DNA of 16,455 bases. It comes from an uncultured Prevotellaceae bacterium. Lineage in GTDB: Bacteria > Bacteroidota > Bacteroidia > Bacteroidales > Bacteroidaceae. Position 1 is the first letter of the stretch; every line of letters starts with the position of its first letter. The notes beneath the pieces were generated by a model. It saw only the letters and a list, made by a program, of their open reading frames with translations, was not told the origin of the DNA and searched no databases. This document shows positions 1 to 9,412 of this stretch, in pieces. A program made the position numbers and the translations under genes. The DNA is taken from assembly GCA_945827465.1 (NCBI GenBank), contig CALZOH010000044.1, positions 1 through 16,455 of the forward strand. Direction: 5' to 3'.

Positions 1-41
1 ATTGGGTAACGCTCACGGCAGATGAACCTATATGGATGTAA
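1..41 (+). CDS. C-terminal end of an upstream gene, probably another fimbrillin-like protein (partial)
   Basis: Reading from base 3, the frame gives WVTLTADEPIWM and then TAA at 39-41. A Trp followed by a short alternating strand near the end is how the fimbrillin domains further down finish (ITNWNTV and IKEWEVS in gene 1, IVDWIVP in gene 2). I infer that the upstream gene is a fimbrillin-like subunit of the same operon. Only about 12 codons are visible. The other two frames stop within the first 26 bases and give nothing recognisable. The next gene starts 18 bases later, with no promoter-like TAnnTTTG between them, which supports co-transcription. Confidence 0.5.
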   Translation, partial: WVTLTADEPIWM

Positions 42-59
42 GTAGGATAAACGTTTGAA

Positions 60-2006
60 ATGATGAAGAAACTAATATACTTGTCGGTAATCATAGCCCT
101 TCTTTCGTGTAGTAACGATGTGGAAGAGACGAGTTCTTATCTGAATGGAACGGGGAAGACTCCGATAGAAACAGCCGCTTTGTTGGATGTGACCACGGCT
201 CCTCAAACGCGTGCTGCCAATAAGGATTTTGATAACGGAGATGTACTGTTGGTCTATCTTCGCCATGTGACGTGGAATGGGGGAGCGACAGATAGAAATT
301 CTGTATCGGTAGATCAGGCTCCTTTTTTGGTGACTTTTACCAAAGGCACTGAGGCGTGCATAGACTATTCTGGAGCGGACATTACGCCCATCGGACTAAA
401 TACACCCCTTGGGTTATCCCCTCAAAATACCAAGCAGACGTCCAATCTTACGCCTACGCTTTATTGGGATGATTTCAGCAATGAGACCAACGATTTGCGG
501 TCGAGCAATCATTACCTCCAAAGTTTTTATGGTTATTGTTACAATGGCGGAACGCCTTCTGATGCTTTGGCTGTAAGTACCGGCGTATTGGGCTGGACTG
601 TACCTTATGACCAGATGCAGGCAGACGCCTTGAAGCATGCGGATTTGCTGTGGAGCGCCGAACAGACTCCTATCAAATATGATCATGCTGAAGGCAGTCG
701 TGGAAAGTTGATGTTGCCTTACACCCATGCCATGAGCATGGTGACGGTAGTCGTGACAGCCGCTGAAGGTTTCTCTGATGCAGCGCTAACTAATACTTGG
801 TTGGAGTTGCAGGGCATGAACCGCACTTGCAAAACAACGGCTCCAACTTATGAAATCAGTGATGTTGGTCAAGGAACAGATTCTCCCGGCCTTGTTAAAA
901 TGGCACTTACTTTAAACGAAGGGATGACTTGTACCTATCGGGCCATTGTGGTGCCGCAGACGGTTCTAACTTCAGGAAATTCTTTTCTAAAGATTAATGG
1001 TGCAGAAGACAACAACTATGAGGTGAAGGTAACACAAAATATGCTCAATGATTGGGCTTCCGGCTTATCAGAAGGCAAGATGCAGTCCGGCTATAACTAT
1101 CAGTTGAACGTGACCATCAATAAGGTCGGCATTGATGTTTCGGCCACCATTACAAATTGGAACACCGTTGAGGCAACAGGAACGGGAGAAATTAAGTTCC
1201 AGAATGATGTCACAACTACCGGCCCTATTGCAGATGAACTGAAGGTCGGAGGAATGGATATCTATAAGAGTACGTCACAGTCTTTTGATGAGAAGAGTAC
1301 TACGCTGACTTGGGATGGAACAAACTCAACATGGACGTATTCGCCCACCATCTATTGGGCCGGTCAAGGAGATGCCTCCTATTTCCGTGCGCTTTCTCCT
1401 GCAGCTTCTACCACTGCGATGACACAAGGGAATGACGTTCTTTGGGGATTTGCCTGTGATGCCGACGCCGATATAAGCAAGGTGGGAACGCAAAATGAAG
1501 TGAAGATCACTCCCCGTACGGGTGATGTGCCCCTTCGCTTCCGTCACGCCATGAGTAAGATCACCGTTCAGTTAGTATCTTCGGGTGAAGCTGCTGTGGT
1601 CTTGACAGATGCTCTTATTTCCATCACGAACTTGACAAATACCGGTACTTTGGACCTTGTAAAGGGAACGATTCAGGCAGGTGAGAAACAATCTGAGCCT
1701 ATTGACGGCTTCTGTTCTGCCAGCCATCCGGTAGCAGATAAAACTAAGCTTGACAACTATTGTGTGATCCCTCAGTCGATAGGTAATGATGCTGTTTTGA
1801 CCGTGAAGCTGGCTGACGGAACCACCTATAGTCTTCCTCTCAATACTTGTAAGGATAGTTCCGGTCAATCCATCGCCGCATGGGAACAAGGCCGGCACTA
1901 TGTTTATACCATCACGTTGACCAAGGGTTCCATCTCGTTCCGTGCTTTGATCAAGGAATGGGAGGTTTCAAACGGTGAAGGCGATGCAGAATTAGATTGG
2001 GATTAA
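60..2006 (+). CDS. Two-domain fimbrillin family lipoprotein (Mfa-like)
   Basis: This 648-residue protein probably acts at the cell surface as a pilus or adhesin subunit. The signal peptide ends in the lipobox ALLSC (Cys17), followed by an acidic stretch (SNDVEE). Arg51 in QTRAA is the expected Arg-protease maturation site of type V pilins. Two fimbrillin-like units follow. Each has a Trp-rich early segment (LYWDD, IYWAG), a conserved HAMS strand (His223 and His496) and a terminal Trp strand (Trp367 in ITNWNTV, Trp634 in IKEWEVS). The second unit also has the family-like string YCVIPQSI. This fits the Mfa_like_1 (PF13149) type of fimbrillin, judged by eye. The linker near residue 375-390 has no Arg, so one cleavage would free both domains together. 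Start is ATG 60 or the adjacent ATG 63. It is the most AT-rich gene of the operon. Confidence 0.8.
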   Translation: MMKKLIYLSVIIALLSCSNDVEETSSYLNGTGKTPIETAALLDVTTAPQTRAANKDFDNGDVLLVYLRHVTWNGGATDRNSVSVDQAPFLVTFTKGTEACIDYSGADITPIGLNTPLGLSPQNTKQTSNLTPTLYWDDFSNETNDLRSSNHYLQSFYGYCYNGGTPSDALAVSTGVLGWTVPYDQMQADALKHADLLWSAEQTPIKYDHAEGSRGKLMLPYTHAMSMVTVVVTAAEGFSDAALTNTWLELQGMNRTCKTTAPTYEISDVGQGTDSPGLVKMALTLNEGMTCTYRAIVVPQTVLTSGNSFLKINGAEDNNYEVKVTQNMLNDWASGLSEGKMQSGYNYQLNVTINKVGIDVSATITNWNTVEATGTGEIKFQNDVTTTGPIADELKVGGMDIYKSTSQSFDEKSTTLTWDGTNSTWTYSPTIYWAGQGDASYFRALSPAASTTAMTQGNDVLWGFACDADADISKVGTQNEVKITPRTGDVPLRFRHAMSKITVQLVSSGEAAVVLTDALISITNLTNTGTLDLVKGTIQAGEKQSEPIDGFCSASHPVADKTKLDNYCVIPQSIGNDAVLTVKLADGTTYSLPLNTCKDSSGQSIAAWEQGRHYVYTITLTKGSISFRALIKEWEVSNGEGDAELDWD

Positions 2007-2034
2007 TGTTATTCAACAGAAAGGAATCTTCATT

Positions 2035-3879
2035 TTGAATCAGAGAGCATATATAAGATATCGTCGGTCCAGCCTCTTGAGGGTCGTTCTTGCCGTGTTG
2101 GTGTTCGCATCTTGTAGCGACCGTCTCGGCGAGGAGGTTCTGCCCGACGGAGGCGAAACATATCAAGGCGAGAAGATACAATTTGCTGCAGGTACAACGG
2201 TCAGTGCTTTGGCAACGCGTGCCAATGAAGGACTGACCACAACGCTGGGAAAGACGTATTACATGCCTGATGGCTATCGCTTTGTGTGCCGTATGTACTA
2301 CAAGGCGTCTGCCGTGAGCAATGAGTTTGACGTAACCGGCGGAACCGATATTACTACTTGGTTGAAGGTAAAGGGCACGGTCGGTAATTCCTTGTATTGG
2401 CGGAACTCCTTCCTTACGCTTGATGAAGGGAATCGGGACTTGTTCGATAGCGACGGCAACGATGCCGAGGCCACCTGTCTGTATTGGCAAAACCGAAAGG
2501 AACATGCCTTCTTGGCTTGGACCGATTTGAACCGGGCTACAACCATCGGATATAGTCCTGACAGATTTTCCGGCTCATTGAAGTTTGTTCCTGCCGATGT
2601 GGAGTATCAAAAATATATAGGACAGGGGGAGCAATGGGTGGACCATGGCTTTGAGGTCTACGGGAGCGAACACCTGGAGTTCGGCAGTTGGGAGGAGTTG
2701 CGAACGTTCATCGAAACGGGTGACAACTATGAAACAAAGATCAAGGACCAAATACCCGAAGGCATTTCTCCCTCTGATTTTGAAGGCAAGCAATATTACT
2801 ATGCCTATGGATGGTCGTGCAAGTATTCCGAAGTGAAAGCCCAGGAAACCACTGTTGATGCCCTGCATCGCAAGTATGGTTGGATACAATATCAGATGTA
2901 TTACGACAAGCTCAGTTATAACGGAGCAACATCGGGTGATGGCATTGAGGTGAGGAATGATAAGAACGGCCAACCTGCCTATCTGTACAATACGGCCACC
3001 AACAAGTATTTGGCGGCGATTGAGGTCTTGGAGAATGGTGACAAAAAGTATTATCTGACCGATGACTACGGCAATGTGAGATATGATGAGCAGACTCCCC
3101 GCTACACCTTCTATTTCCAGCGATTGCAGGAGAAGAAGACGCAGGATTTGATACAGATTCTGCCGGCCAATGCTTATGACTTGACACGTCGCCCGGTGAA
3201 TGGCAACTATACAATCAACAGCATTGGCGAGCAGCCCGACATCTGTCAGGCGCTGACCAAACAGGCCCCTCTCGGAGCCACGCAGGCTGCCAACCGTGTG
3301 AATCTGTATTTCAAACATCAGTTCAGCCAGGTGCAGGTGAACATCAAGAGTTCGGCCGACCTCTCCGTGGTGATCAACAGAAATCACATCAAGAAGGTGG
3401 AGTTGTTGGGTGTCAGCGATACGGCTTACGTGTTTACGGAGTTGAACAATGCCGGTGATGTAGAACCGACTACCTATAAGTCTGTGGATATTTCCCGGTA
3501 CGATGACGCCCATCTGCAGAAGAATCCTTACGGCACATCGTTCGAGATGTTCGACATGGTCGATGCCTCGGCAGGAGAAGAGGGCAACTATGGCTATCCG
3601 GTCGGTGCGCTCAAGGCCTACAATGCCCTGACGTTCGGACAGCTTCAGGCCATTCGTATCACCTGGAATGAGAAAGAAGATGGCACCGGCATCGTTCACG
3701 AATCGACCTACCATGTAGCCGATGAACAACTCAAGAACCTGAAGAGCGGGTACAAGTATATCTGGAATATCGAACTGCGTCGCGGTACGCTCGCCATCGT
3801 ACGTACCGAGATCGTAGACTGGATAGTGCCTGCCAATGATTTAGAGTATAATACGGACGGAACCATAAAGCAAGATTGA
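2035..3879 (+). CDS. Fimbrillin-like surface lipoprotein with a large central insertion (TTG start)
   Basis: This is a 614-residue lipoprotein. The lipobox is VFASC (Cys27), then SDRLGEE. Arg62 in ATRANE is the putative protease maturation site. Family traits are CLYWQN and HAFLAW near residues 140-165, the strand FKHQFSQVQV (His428) and a closing IVDWIVP strand (Trp596). Between the first and second of these lie about 260 residues rich in Tyr, Asp and Lys, longer than in the other fimbrillin domains of this operon; I see no known domain in them. The start is TTG at 2035: no ATG or GTG occurs in frame before the hydrophobic core, and AAAGGAA lies just upstream at about 2020-2026. A short spacer of 28 bases separates it from gene 1. 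Calling it fimbrillin rests on architecture and context; a divergent accessory subunit is possible. Confidence 0.65.
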   Translation: MNQRAYIRYRRSSLLRVVLAVLVFASCSDRLGEEVLPDGGETYQGEKIQFAAGTTVSALATRANEGLTTTLGKTYYMPDGYRFVCRMYYKASAVSNEFDVTGGTDITTWLKVKGTVGNSLYWRNSFLTLDEGNRDLFDSDGNDAEATCLYWQNRKEHAFLAWTDLNRATTIGYSPDRFSGSLKFVPADVEYQKYIGQGEQWVDHGFEVYGSEHLEFGSWEELRTFIETGDNYETKIKDQIPEGISPSDFEGKQYYYAYGWSCKYSEVKAQETTVDALHRKYGWIQYQMYYDKLSYNGATSGDGIEVRNDKNGQPAYLYNTATNKYLAAIEVLENGDKKYYLTDDYGNVRYDEQTPRYTFYFQRLQEKKTQDLIQILPANAYDLTRRPVNGNYTINSIGEQPDICQALTKQAPLGATQAANRVNLYFKHQFSQVQVNIKSSADLSVVINRNHIKKVELLGVSDTAYVFTELNNAGDVEPTTYKSVDISRYDDAHLQKNPYGTSFEMFDMVDASAGEEGNYGYPVGALKAYNALTFGQLQAIRITWNEKEDGTGIVHESTYHVADEQLKNLKSGYKYIWNIELRRGTLAIVRTEIVDWIVPANDLEYNTDGTIKQD

Positions 3880-3881
3880 AT

Positions 3882-6800
3882 ATGAAAGTCGTAAAGATTC
3901 TATCTATTCTTCTCGTCATCCTGCTGACAGCCTGTTCTGAAACGCTGTCGTCGCTCGACGATGTCGTGACAGATTTCGAGGTGGGCGAGCCTGTCGTGTT
4001 CACCACCAATGTTCCCGGCAGTTTCGCTGAAACGAGAGCCTTGGTGCCCGATGCGACATTGCTCAGCGGTTACAAGACCATTATGCACGACTATTCGCTT
4101 CGGGTCACGATGTATGAAAAAGACAACGCCACCCCGTTGGGCACTTGTACCTATCGTCCCCAAGCGGCTGACATACCTACGGAAAGTAACAATGGCTTCC
4201 ACGAAGATGGTTTGCTCGCACCCGCTCCTGAGGGAACGGAAACTCGCCTTCTTTGGCCGTCCAATGAAAAGGAATACGGCTTTGAGGTGACAGCAGGAAC
4301 TGAGACATTGGAAGCAGACCAGAGTACGCAGGAGAAATGGCTACAGCAAGACCGTTTACACGGATATGCCTTTATGCCGTTGTTGGACGACTCCCAAGCG
4401 GAGGGTGCCCAAGCGGTGGACAATATCGATGCGTTGAACTATCGTACCAATAAAGAGTGGGGCGCCATGAACAGAACGTGGATGGCTTCCACCGGAGAAC
4501 TGTTGCAGCCCGATGACTATAAGCGCATCCCGCTGTTCCTGAAACATCAACGTGCGTGGATCACCGTCATCCTCAGAGCCGGCGAAGGTGTGCAGCGCGA
4601 TGCGTTGAAGTATGCCACTTCCGAAGAGAACATCCGCATGACCATCAACAGCTATGCGGCGGGCAGCAATTCCGCGGCATTCCCCATTGACCAAGCTTGG
4701 TCCAGCGAAACGTTGATCGACTATCAGAAAGATAAGAATGGCGAAGCCCAGCAAAACGTCAGTACTACGCGCTATGACGCCATTGTGGAGCCCCACAACT
4801 ATGCCACCAACAAAGACGAAGAGGTCATTGCCAAGATCAATCTTTCGCAGCAGAACTTCTCCTTTTACGCCAATAGCGACCGACGCTACAAGAGCGGAAC
4901 CGAGGCTGAAAAGTTGCAGGCCGACGCCGACTACAACCTGGAGGCCGGCAAGCACCTTACGTTGGATGTGACGCTTTCGCGCGACAGCCGAAAGATTCTG
5001 ATTACAGCCTGGGTGGAAGATTGGACCGAGGTGGCTACCAGTACCATCTGCGATGACTATGGACAGAATGGAGACCCGGTGGTGATCAAGGACCGGGCGG
5101 AGCTGATTGCTTTTCTGACCGATCCAAAGACCAATTGTCAAGGCAGTGTGGGCATCATTCAGCCCACAGAACTGAACCTTGATTTGGAGAATGATCCCTG
5201 GTCCGCTCATCAATACGACCTGAACGCCACGCTGAATCTTGCCGGTTGCACGTTGAAGACGGGTCACAGACTTTTCAACAGCATGTCTTCATCGGCCAAC
5301 CTGGTCAACGGAATGGTACAGATTACGGATGGCGCAACTGTTGAATCGGCCATTGCCACAAAGAACGAAGGCACCATTGAGCGTGTTCATGTCATCACTT
5401 CGGGCGAGAACAGTACGGCGCGTGCCACCGTAGCCGGAATGGTCGGGCTGAACAACGGAACCATCTATCAATGCTCGTCGGCGTTACCGGTTGACGGTTC
5501 GGTCGCAACATCCATTGAAGGATATTCGCAATATGTGGGAGGAATTGCAGCCGTATCGATTTCTAAAGATGCTTCGTCCATGGCCGTGATTGACGGATGT
5601 ACGATGAATGCCGCTGTCAACGGAGCCGCTACGATGATAGGCGGTGGCATCGTGGGTTATGCCACGGGGCGTGTGTCGAACAATACATTCGAGTACGGCA
5701 TTACCATTAATCAGACGGGAGGAAATTTCAAGAACATCTTTGGCGTGGCCGGAACGACTGACCTGCGCGCCTATGGTAACGGGTGGCCTACAACGGCCCT
5801 CAATCCCATCAGTGATGCAACTCCGGCGAGCAATCCCAACCGCATCACCACCAATCTGTATGATGCCACCATTGATTGTCAGGAAGAGTTGGCCAAACTG
5901 ATGAGTAGCACTTACAACATAACCGGAAAGAATTATCTTATCTCCAAGAGCTTTGCGGTGACAAGCAGTTCAGAGCCCGGCGCCGACTGGACCTATGGAA
6001 CGGTCTTTGCCGATAATTTGGAGCATTCATACAATGTCCGATTCAATTTGGATGGCAACGGCAAGACCATCACCCTGACAGGCACCAAGACGGTGCAGAC
6101 AACGGATGGTACTAAGCGCGATGAAGGCGACGCAACGACTTATACCACTGCTCCCATGCTCTTTAACTATGTGTTTGGCGAAATCAAGAACCTGACCCTC
6201 TATTTGGAACAGTCCATCGTAGCAGAACCTTCCGTTTCGGCCGAAACAGGTACCTATAGCGCCGAAGACGCCATCGCTCCTTTGGCCTATGCTGTTTACG
6301 GCGGAAAGCTCTCCAACATCAAGGTAAAGGCCCATAAGAACGCCGAGGGTGTCAACGATGTCTTTGTGCAGGCTGCCACACCGGCCGGTCTGGTAGTTTG
6401 GGCTTATGGCAAAGCTACCATCGAGAACTGTCAGGTGCAGGTGCCTGTCAGGATGTGGTTGCCGACGAATTTGGGCAGTCAAGCCAAACATTATGCCGGT
6501 GGCATCGTAGCGTGCGCTGCCGAGGCAAGCATCAGGCAGTGTACCTATTTGGTGCAGACAGCCGATGCGGTGAGTGCTGCTTCCACTTCTGCCAAGGCGA
6601 GTCAGTCGGCCGACTATTATTATGGTGGCATTGTCGGAGGCACATCCGTCAAAGGAACTGAAAATCCTTCTTTGCAGATAGCCGACTGCACCAGTTGGTT
6701 TATTGCCGAGAGAGCAACAGAAGAAAATCCCGACAAGAGTTCCAAAGGCTCCATCATCGGTTATACGTGTTATGGCGATGAATCGCTGGCCAATGGAATG

Positions 6801-6938
6801 AGCCAGACGCAGAAGAGCGAGGGTAATTGGTGGCCTATGAGTGCGGTCGGTGCCCACGTTTGGGCCTCGGGGCTCAGTGAAGAACTGGTGATAGGTAAAC
6901 GCAACAGCGTAGCGCCTACGTATGATACGAATTTCTAA
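3882..6938 (+). CDS. Fimbrillin-like lipoprotein with C-terminal beta-helix (GLUG-type) region
   Basis: The product is 1018 residues from ATG 3882. An in-frame TTG at 3876, overlapping the previous stop, would add two residues; I prefer the ATG because it begins the signal peptide MKVVKIL directly. The lipobox is LLTAC (Cys18), followed by acidic residues, with Arg52 in ETRAL as the maturation site. The fimbrillin part runs to about Trp381 (VEDWTEV) with its His strand at FLKHQRAW (His222). A linker (VVIKDRAELIAFL) leads to repeats such as AGMVGLNNGTI (about 518), GGGIVGYATG (about 587), AGGIVACAAE (about 872) and GGIVGGTSV (about 915). With LDGNGKTITL, these look like a right-handed beta-helix in two blocks. 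I infer an exposed adhesin or tip-like subunit; the ligand is unknown. Confidence 0.75.
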   Translation: MKVVKILSILLVILLTACSETLSSLDDVVTDFEVGEPVVFTTNVPGSFAETRALVPDATLLSGYKTIMHDYSLRVTMYEKDNATPLGTCTYRPQAADIPTESNNGFHEDGLLAPAPEGTETRLLWPSNEKEYGFEVTAGTETLEADQSTQEKWLQQDRLHGYAFMPLLDDSQAEGAQAVDNIDALNYRTNKEWGAMNRTWMASTGELLQPDDYKRIPLFLKHQRAWITVILRAGEGVQRDALKYATSEENIRMTINSYAAGSNSAAFPIDQAWSSETLIDYQKDKNGEAQQNVSTTRYDAIVEPHNYATNKDEEVIAKINLSQQNFSFYANSDRRYKSGTEAEKLQADADYNLEAGKHLTLDVTLSRDSRKILITAWVEDWTEVATSTICDDYGQNGDPVVIKDRAELIAFLTDPKTNCQGSVGIIQPTELNLDLENDPWSAHQYDLNATLNLAGCTLKTGHRLFNSMSSSANLVNGMVQITDGATVESAIATKNEGTIERVHVITSGENSTARATVAGMVGLNNGTIYQCSSALPVDGSVATSIEGYSQYVGGIAAVSISKDASSMAVIDGCTMNAAVNGAATMIGGGIVGYATGRVSNNTFEYGITINQTGGNFKNIFGVAGTTDLRAYGNGWPTTALNPISDATPASNPNRITTNLYDATIDCQEELAKLMSSTYNITGKNYLISKSFAVTSSSEPGADWTYGTVFADNLEHSYNVRFNLDGNGKTITLTGTKTVQTTDGTKRDEGDATTYTTAPMLFNYVFGEIKNLTLYLEQSIVAEPSVSAETGTYSAEDAIAPLAYAVYGGKLSNIKVKAHKNAEGVNDVFVQAATPAGLVVWAYGKATIENCQVQVPVRMWLPTNLGSQAKHYAGGIVACAAEASIRQCTYLVQTADAVSAASTSAKASQSADYYYGGIVGGTSVKGTENPSLQIADCTSWFIAERATEENPDKSSKGSIIGYTCYGDESLANGMSQTQKSEGNWWPMSAVGAHVWASGLSEELVIGKRNSVAPTYDTNF

Positions 6939-6947
6939 GTGACAACA

Positions 6948-9407
6948 ATGAATAAAAGATATATACATCAATTCTCCCTTCTCGTGGTTTGCCTTTTGAG
7001 CCTCTATGGCTGTTCGGAGGCAACGCCGTGGGATGGTCAGGATATGGACCTGGAGCGGGTCATCAACGTCGGAGTCGAGGCTTCCGGACTGACCGTCTCG
7101 TCTGACGTGACGCCTGTCGCATCCACGCGTGCGGTCGGTGAAACGACGGATGCCGAAAAGGTTTCTTGGCTCATTCAGCCCTTGAAAAGCGGATTGGATA
7201 TTACCTACGGAAAGGTGAGCGATAAGACCACGGAGCGCGTTGCCATCTTGAAACTCCTTGGCGGAACTCTCACCGATGCCGTTTATGAGACCGATCCGGT
7301 CAGTGGTTATGCCAAATATTCTTTCTGTTACCGAGCCGACAACGGACAAGAAACAACAGACCCTGCCCGTTGGTACGACAACGGTCCGCATTACTTTGAG
7401 GGAGTGCACGTGCCTACGCGCATTCGGTTTACCAATGATGCCTCGGAGCTCGAAAGCAACAGAACCGATTTCAACGGTGTAGCCAACGTGGCCAAGGTGA
7501 CTGACCTGACCAGCAACCAAAGCGGAGACGTGGAAACCGGCACTGACAACGACTTGGGCAATTACACCTTGTTGTCCCACTATCTCGGTATGCCTGCCAA
7601 TACCCGCATCTCTGCAACCGTGGAGCGCATCAAGCTGCCGTTCCGCCATCGTCTGGCGCACGTGTTGGCCTATATCATTATCGATCCGACCCTGAAATCG
7701 ACCATCAAGGGATATACGCCTACGGAGAAGGATGAAACAGGAAAGATTACCCAAGAGGATGACCCCAACACCTCTTCGATCAAATTCTGCAACGTCGACG
7801 TGCTCAAAGGCGTGAAGGATGAATTTAATTCTGCCACCCAACTTCACACCCTGACGCCCGTTTGGGCCGAGAAAGTGCGCAAGGTGACGCCTCATTTCTG
7901 GGGCGAGATTCCCAGCCTGGTCGTTTACGAGTCTGACAAAGAAACCATATATCCCAAGAGCAGCAAATACGAGGAGGTCGAAGCCCATCCTTCCGGTTAT
8001 ACCAAGAAGGCTTATGCAAACGTGCCGGTGTACGACCTGATTGTGCGTCCTACCTATACTTCCGTCGACAATGTGATGTATGACGAAGAAGGTTACGACA
8101 ATGAAACATCGCGCGCGGCCTTGGCGGCGAAGGAGAACCAGATTGATTTCCTCATTACGTTAGACAACGGCTTGGTCTACGAAAAGACGTTCGTGTTTGA
8201 CCTGGATGCCAACTACGAAACCATCGTCTATCTGCACATCACGCGTGAGGGCGTCGACTACAATGAGTCGGGTGCAGAGCAGTGGCAGGAAACCAGCCGT
8301 AACGACAATTGGTATGGCGTCGACAACAAGAACGGCAACAACCTTTCAGAGGCCGGCAGTTCTTGGCAAAGGGCTTACACCCGACGCAAGGATAGCTATA
8401 TCAACGACGGTGGCGACAAGGTGACCGATGGCGGCTTTTATGATGAAGGCACCACGGGAGAAGACGATGCCACCGGGCAATATCTGAGTGCCAAGACGTG
8501 GATCAAATATTTCTCGGAGGCTTATGAGGGTGGGGCGCATCATGGCGACTACTTCAACCTCAGCCTCGACATTGAAATCGATGCGCGCCTGTTGCCCGAC
8601 AACTTTGTGTTTACCGGACATCTCGACGCATTCGGCGATGATGACAAGAAATACCACACCATTACGCTGACCCATACCGGGGAAGCCTGGAAAGAGTATG
8701 TGGAGACCACCGACTACGCCTTATCGCCCTTATATACTGTAAAACCGGAAGGGGATTTCCCGACAACGGTGACAACTCCATACACCCTGCCGACGCTCTA
8801 CCGGAAAACGGCCGATGCCGTGATGTACACGGCAGATAATTGCGTGCAGATCGGCGAATCGTGGTATGACCAAGACGATGACGAGCCATCGCAAGACGAC
8901 CCTGCACAATTTGTGCCCAAGGAAGGCGCTCAGCCGGTCGCCATCGGAAGAAGCGTGAAAACTGCGGCCGTGTACGAAGAAGCTTCAATGGGTCTGGCCG
9001 AGTTGATGGGAAGTTCCGAAACGTTCTTTACCCGTTCGGGCACCGAAGGGGCGTATTCCTACATCGAATATCAAAGGCCGGAGCGTTTCTACCGGATTGT
9101 TGAGCGCCAGTCCGCTTCGGCTCTCTTCGCCGGATTGAACGGTATCTATACCACCGCGCAGGAGCAGAACAGCAACTATGGCGGCGTATGGGAAGCCCAT
9201 GTGCATCAGGAGACCAATACGACGACCGGTAAAACCTATTGGTTGCCGTGGACCGGTTGGCGTGCCGAGGTGATGAACCTCACCGTCAAAGGCGCCAAAC
9301 TCTTTCAGGACGGTGCGGTGATTACAGGCAATGTGCAGAACTGTCAAGACGGAGCGTCGGGTACCGATAAGGTGCCGGACCATGTTCCCGCTTTACCCCA
9401 ATATTAG
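6948..9407 (+). CDS. Fimbrillin-like lipoprotein with short beta-helix-like C-terminus
   Basis: The product is 819 residues from ATG 6948. GTG 6939, directly abutting the previous stop, is an in-frame alternative that adds MTT. The lipobox is SLYGC (Cys22), with acidic residues behind it, and Arg61 in STRAVG is the putative cleavage site. The fimbrillin domain has the strand FRHRLAHVLAY (His234), a late FLITLDNG strand and Trp446. The rest contains FTGHLDAFG (from Phe555) and HTITLTHTG, then near the end ALFAGLNGIYTT, MNLTVKGAKLF and VITGNVQNCQDG, which read like successive beta-helix coils. The helix part seems shorter than in genes 3, 5 and 7 and ends in PDHVPALPQY. It lies 9 bases after gene 3 and 5 bases before gene 5, so co-translation is likely. 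The binding partner is not readable. Confidence 0.7.
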   Translation: MNKRYIHQFSLLVVCLLSLYGCSEATPWDGQDMDLERVINVGVEASGLTVSSDVTPVASTRAVGETTDAEKVSWLIQPLKSGLDITYGKVSDKTTERVAILKLLGGTLTDAVYETDPVSGYAKYSFCYRADNGQETTDPARWYDNGPHYFEGVHVPTRIRFTNDASELESNRTDFNGVANVAKVTDLTSNQSGDVETGTDNDLGNYTLLSHYLGMPANTRISATVERIKLPFRHRLAHVLAYIIIDPTLKSTIKGYTPTEKDETGKITQEDDPNTSSIKFCNVDVLKGVKDEFNSATQLHTLTPVWAEKVRKVTPHFWGEIPSLVVYESDKETIYPKSSKYEEVEAHPSGYTKKAYANVPVYDLIVRPTYTSVDNVMYDEEGYDNETSRAALAAKENQIDFLITLDNGLVYEKTFVFDLDANYETIVYLHITREGVDYNESGAEQWQETSRNDNWYGVDNKNGNNLSEAGSSWQRAYTRRKDSYINDGGDKVTDGGFYDEGTTGEDDATGQYLSAKTWIKYFSEAYEGGAHHGDYFNLSLDIEIDARLLPDNFVFTGHLDAFGDDDKKYHTITLTHTGEAWKEYVETTDYALSPLYTVKPEGDFPTTVTTPYTLPTLYRKTADAVMYTADNCVQIGESWYDQDDDEPSQDDPAQFVPKEGAQPVAIGRSVKTAAVYEEASMGLAELMGSSETFFTRSGTEGAYSYIEYQRPERFYRIVERQSASALFAGLNGIYTTAQEQNSNYGGVWEAHVHQETNTTTGKTYWLPWTGWRAEVMNLTVKGAKLFQDGAVITGNVQNCQDGASGTDKVPDHVPALPQY

Positions 9408-9412
9408 AAACT

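Noticed and set aside
44..57. Possible promoter before gene 1 (TAAACGTTTG)
   Set aside because: The spacing does not fit TAnnTTTG, and the gene sits 18 bases after an upstream gene, so a separate promoter is not supported.
2575..3729. Open frame of 384 codons on the minus strand
   Set aside because: It is antisense to gene 2, which has a convincing lipobox and fimbrillin strand. The product has a random hydrophobic mix without a coherent topology.
6027..7988. Long open frame of 653 codons on the minus strand
   Set aside because: It lies antisense to genes 3 and 4, whose lipoboxes, TRA motifs and domain features are clear. The antisense protein is rich in His, Arg and Gly with no recognisable domain, as expected for a shadow frame.
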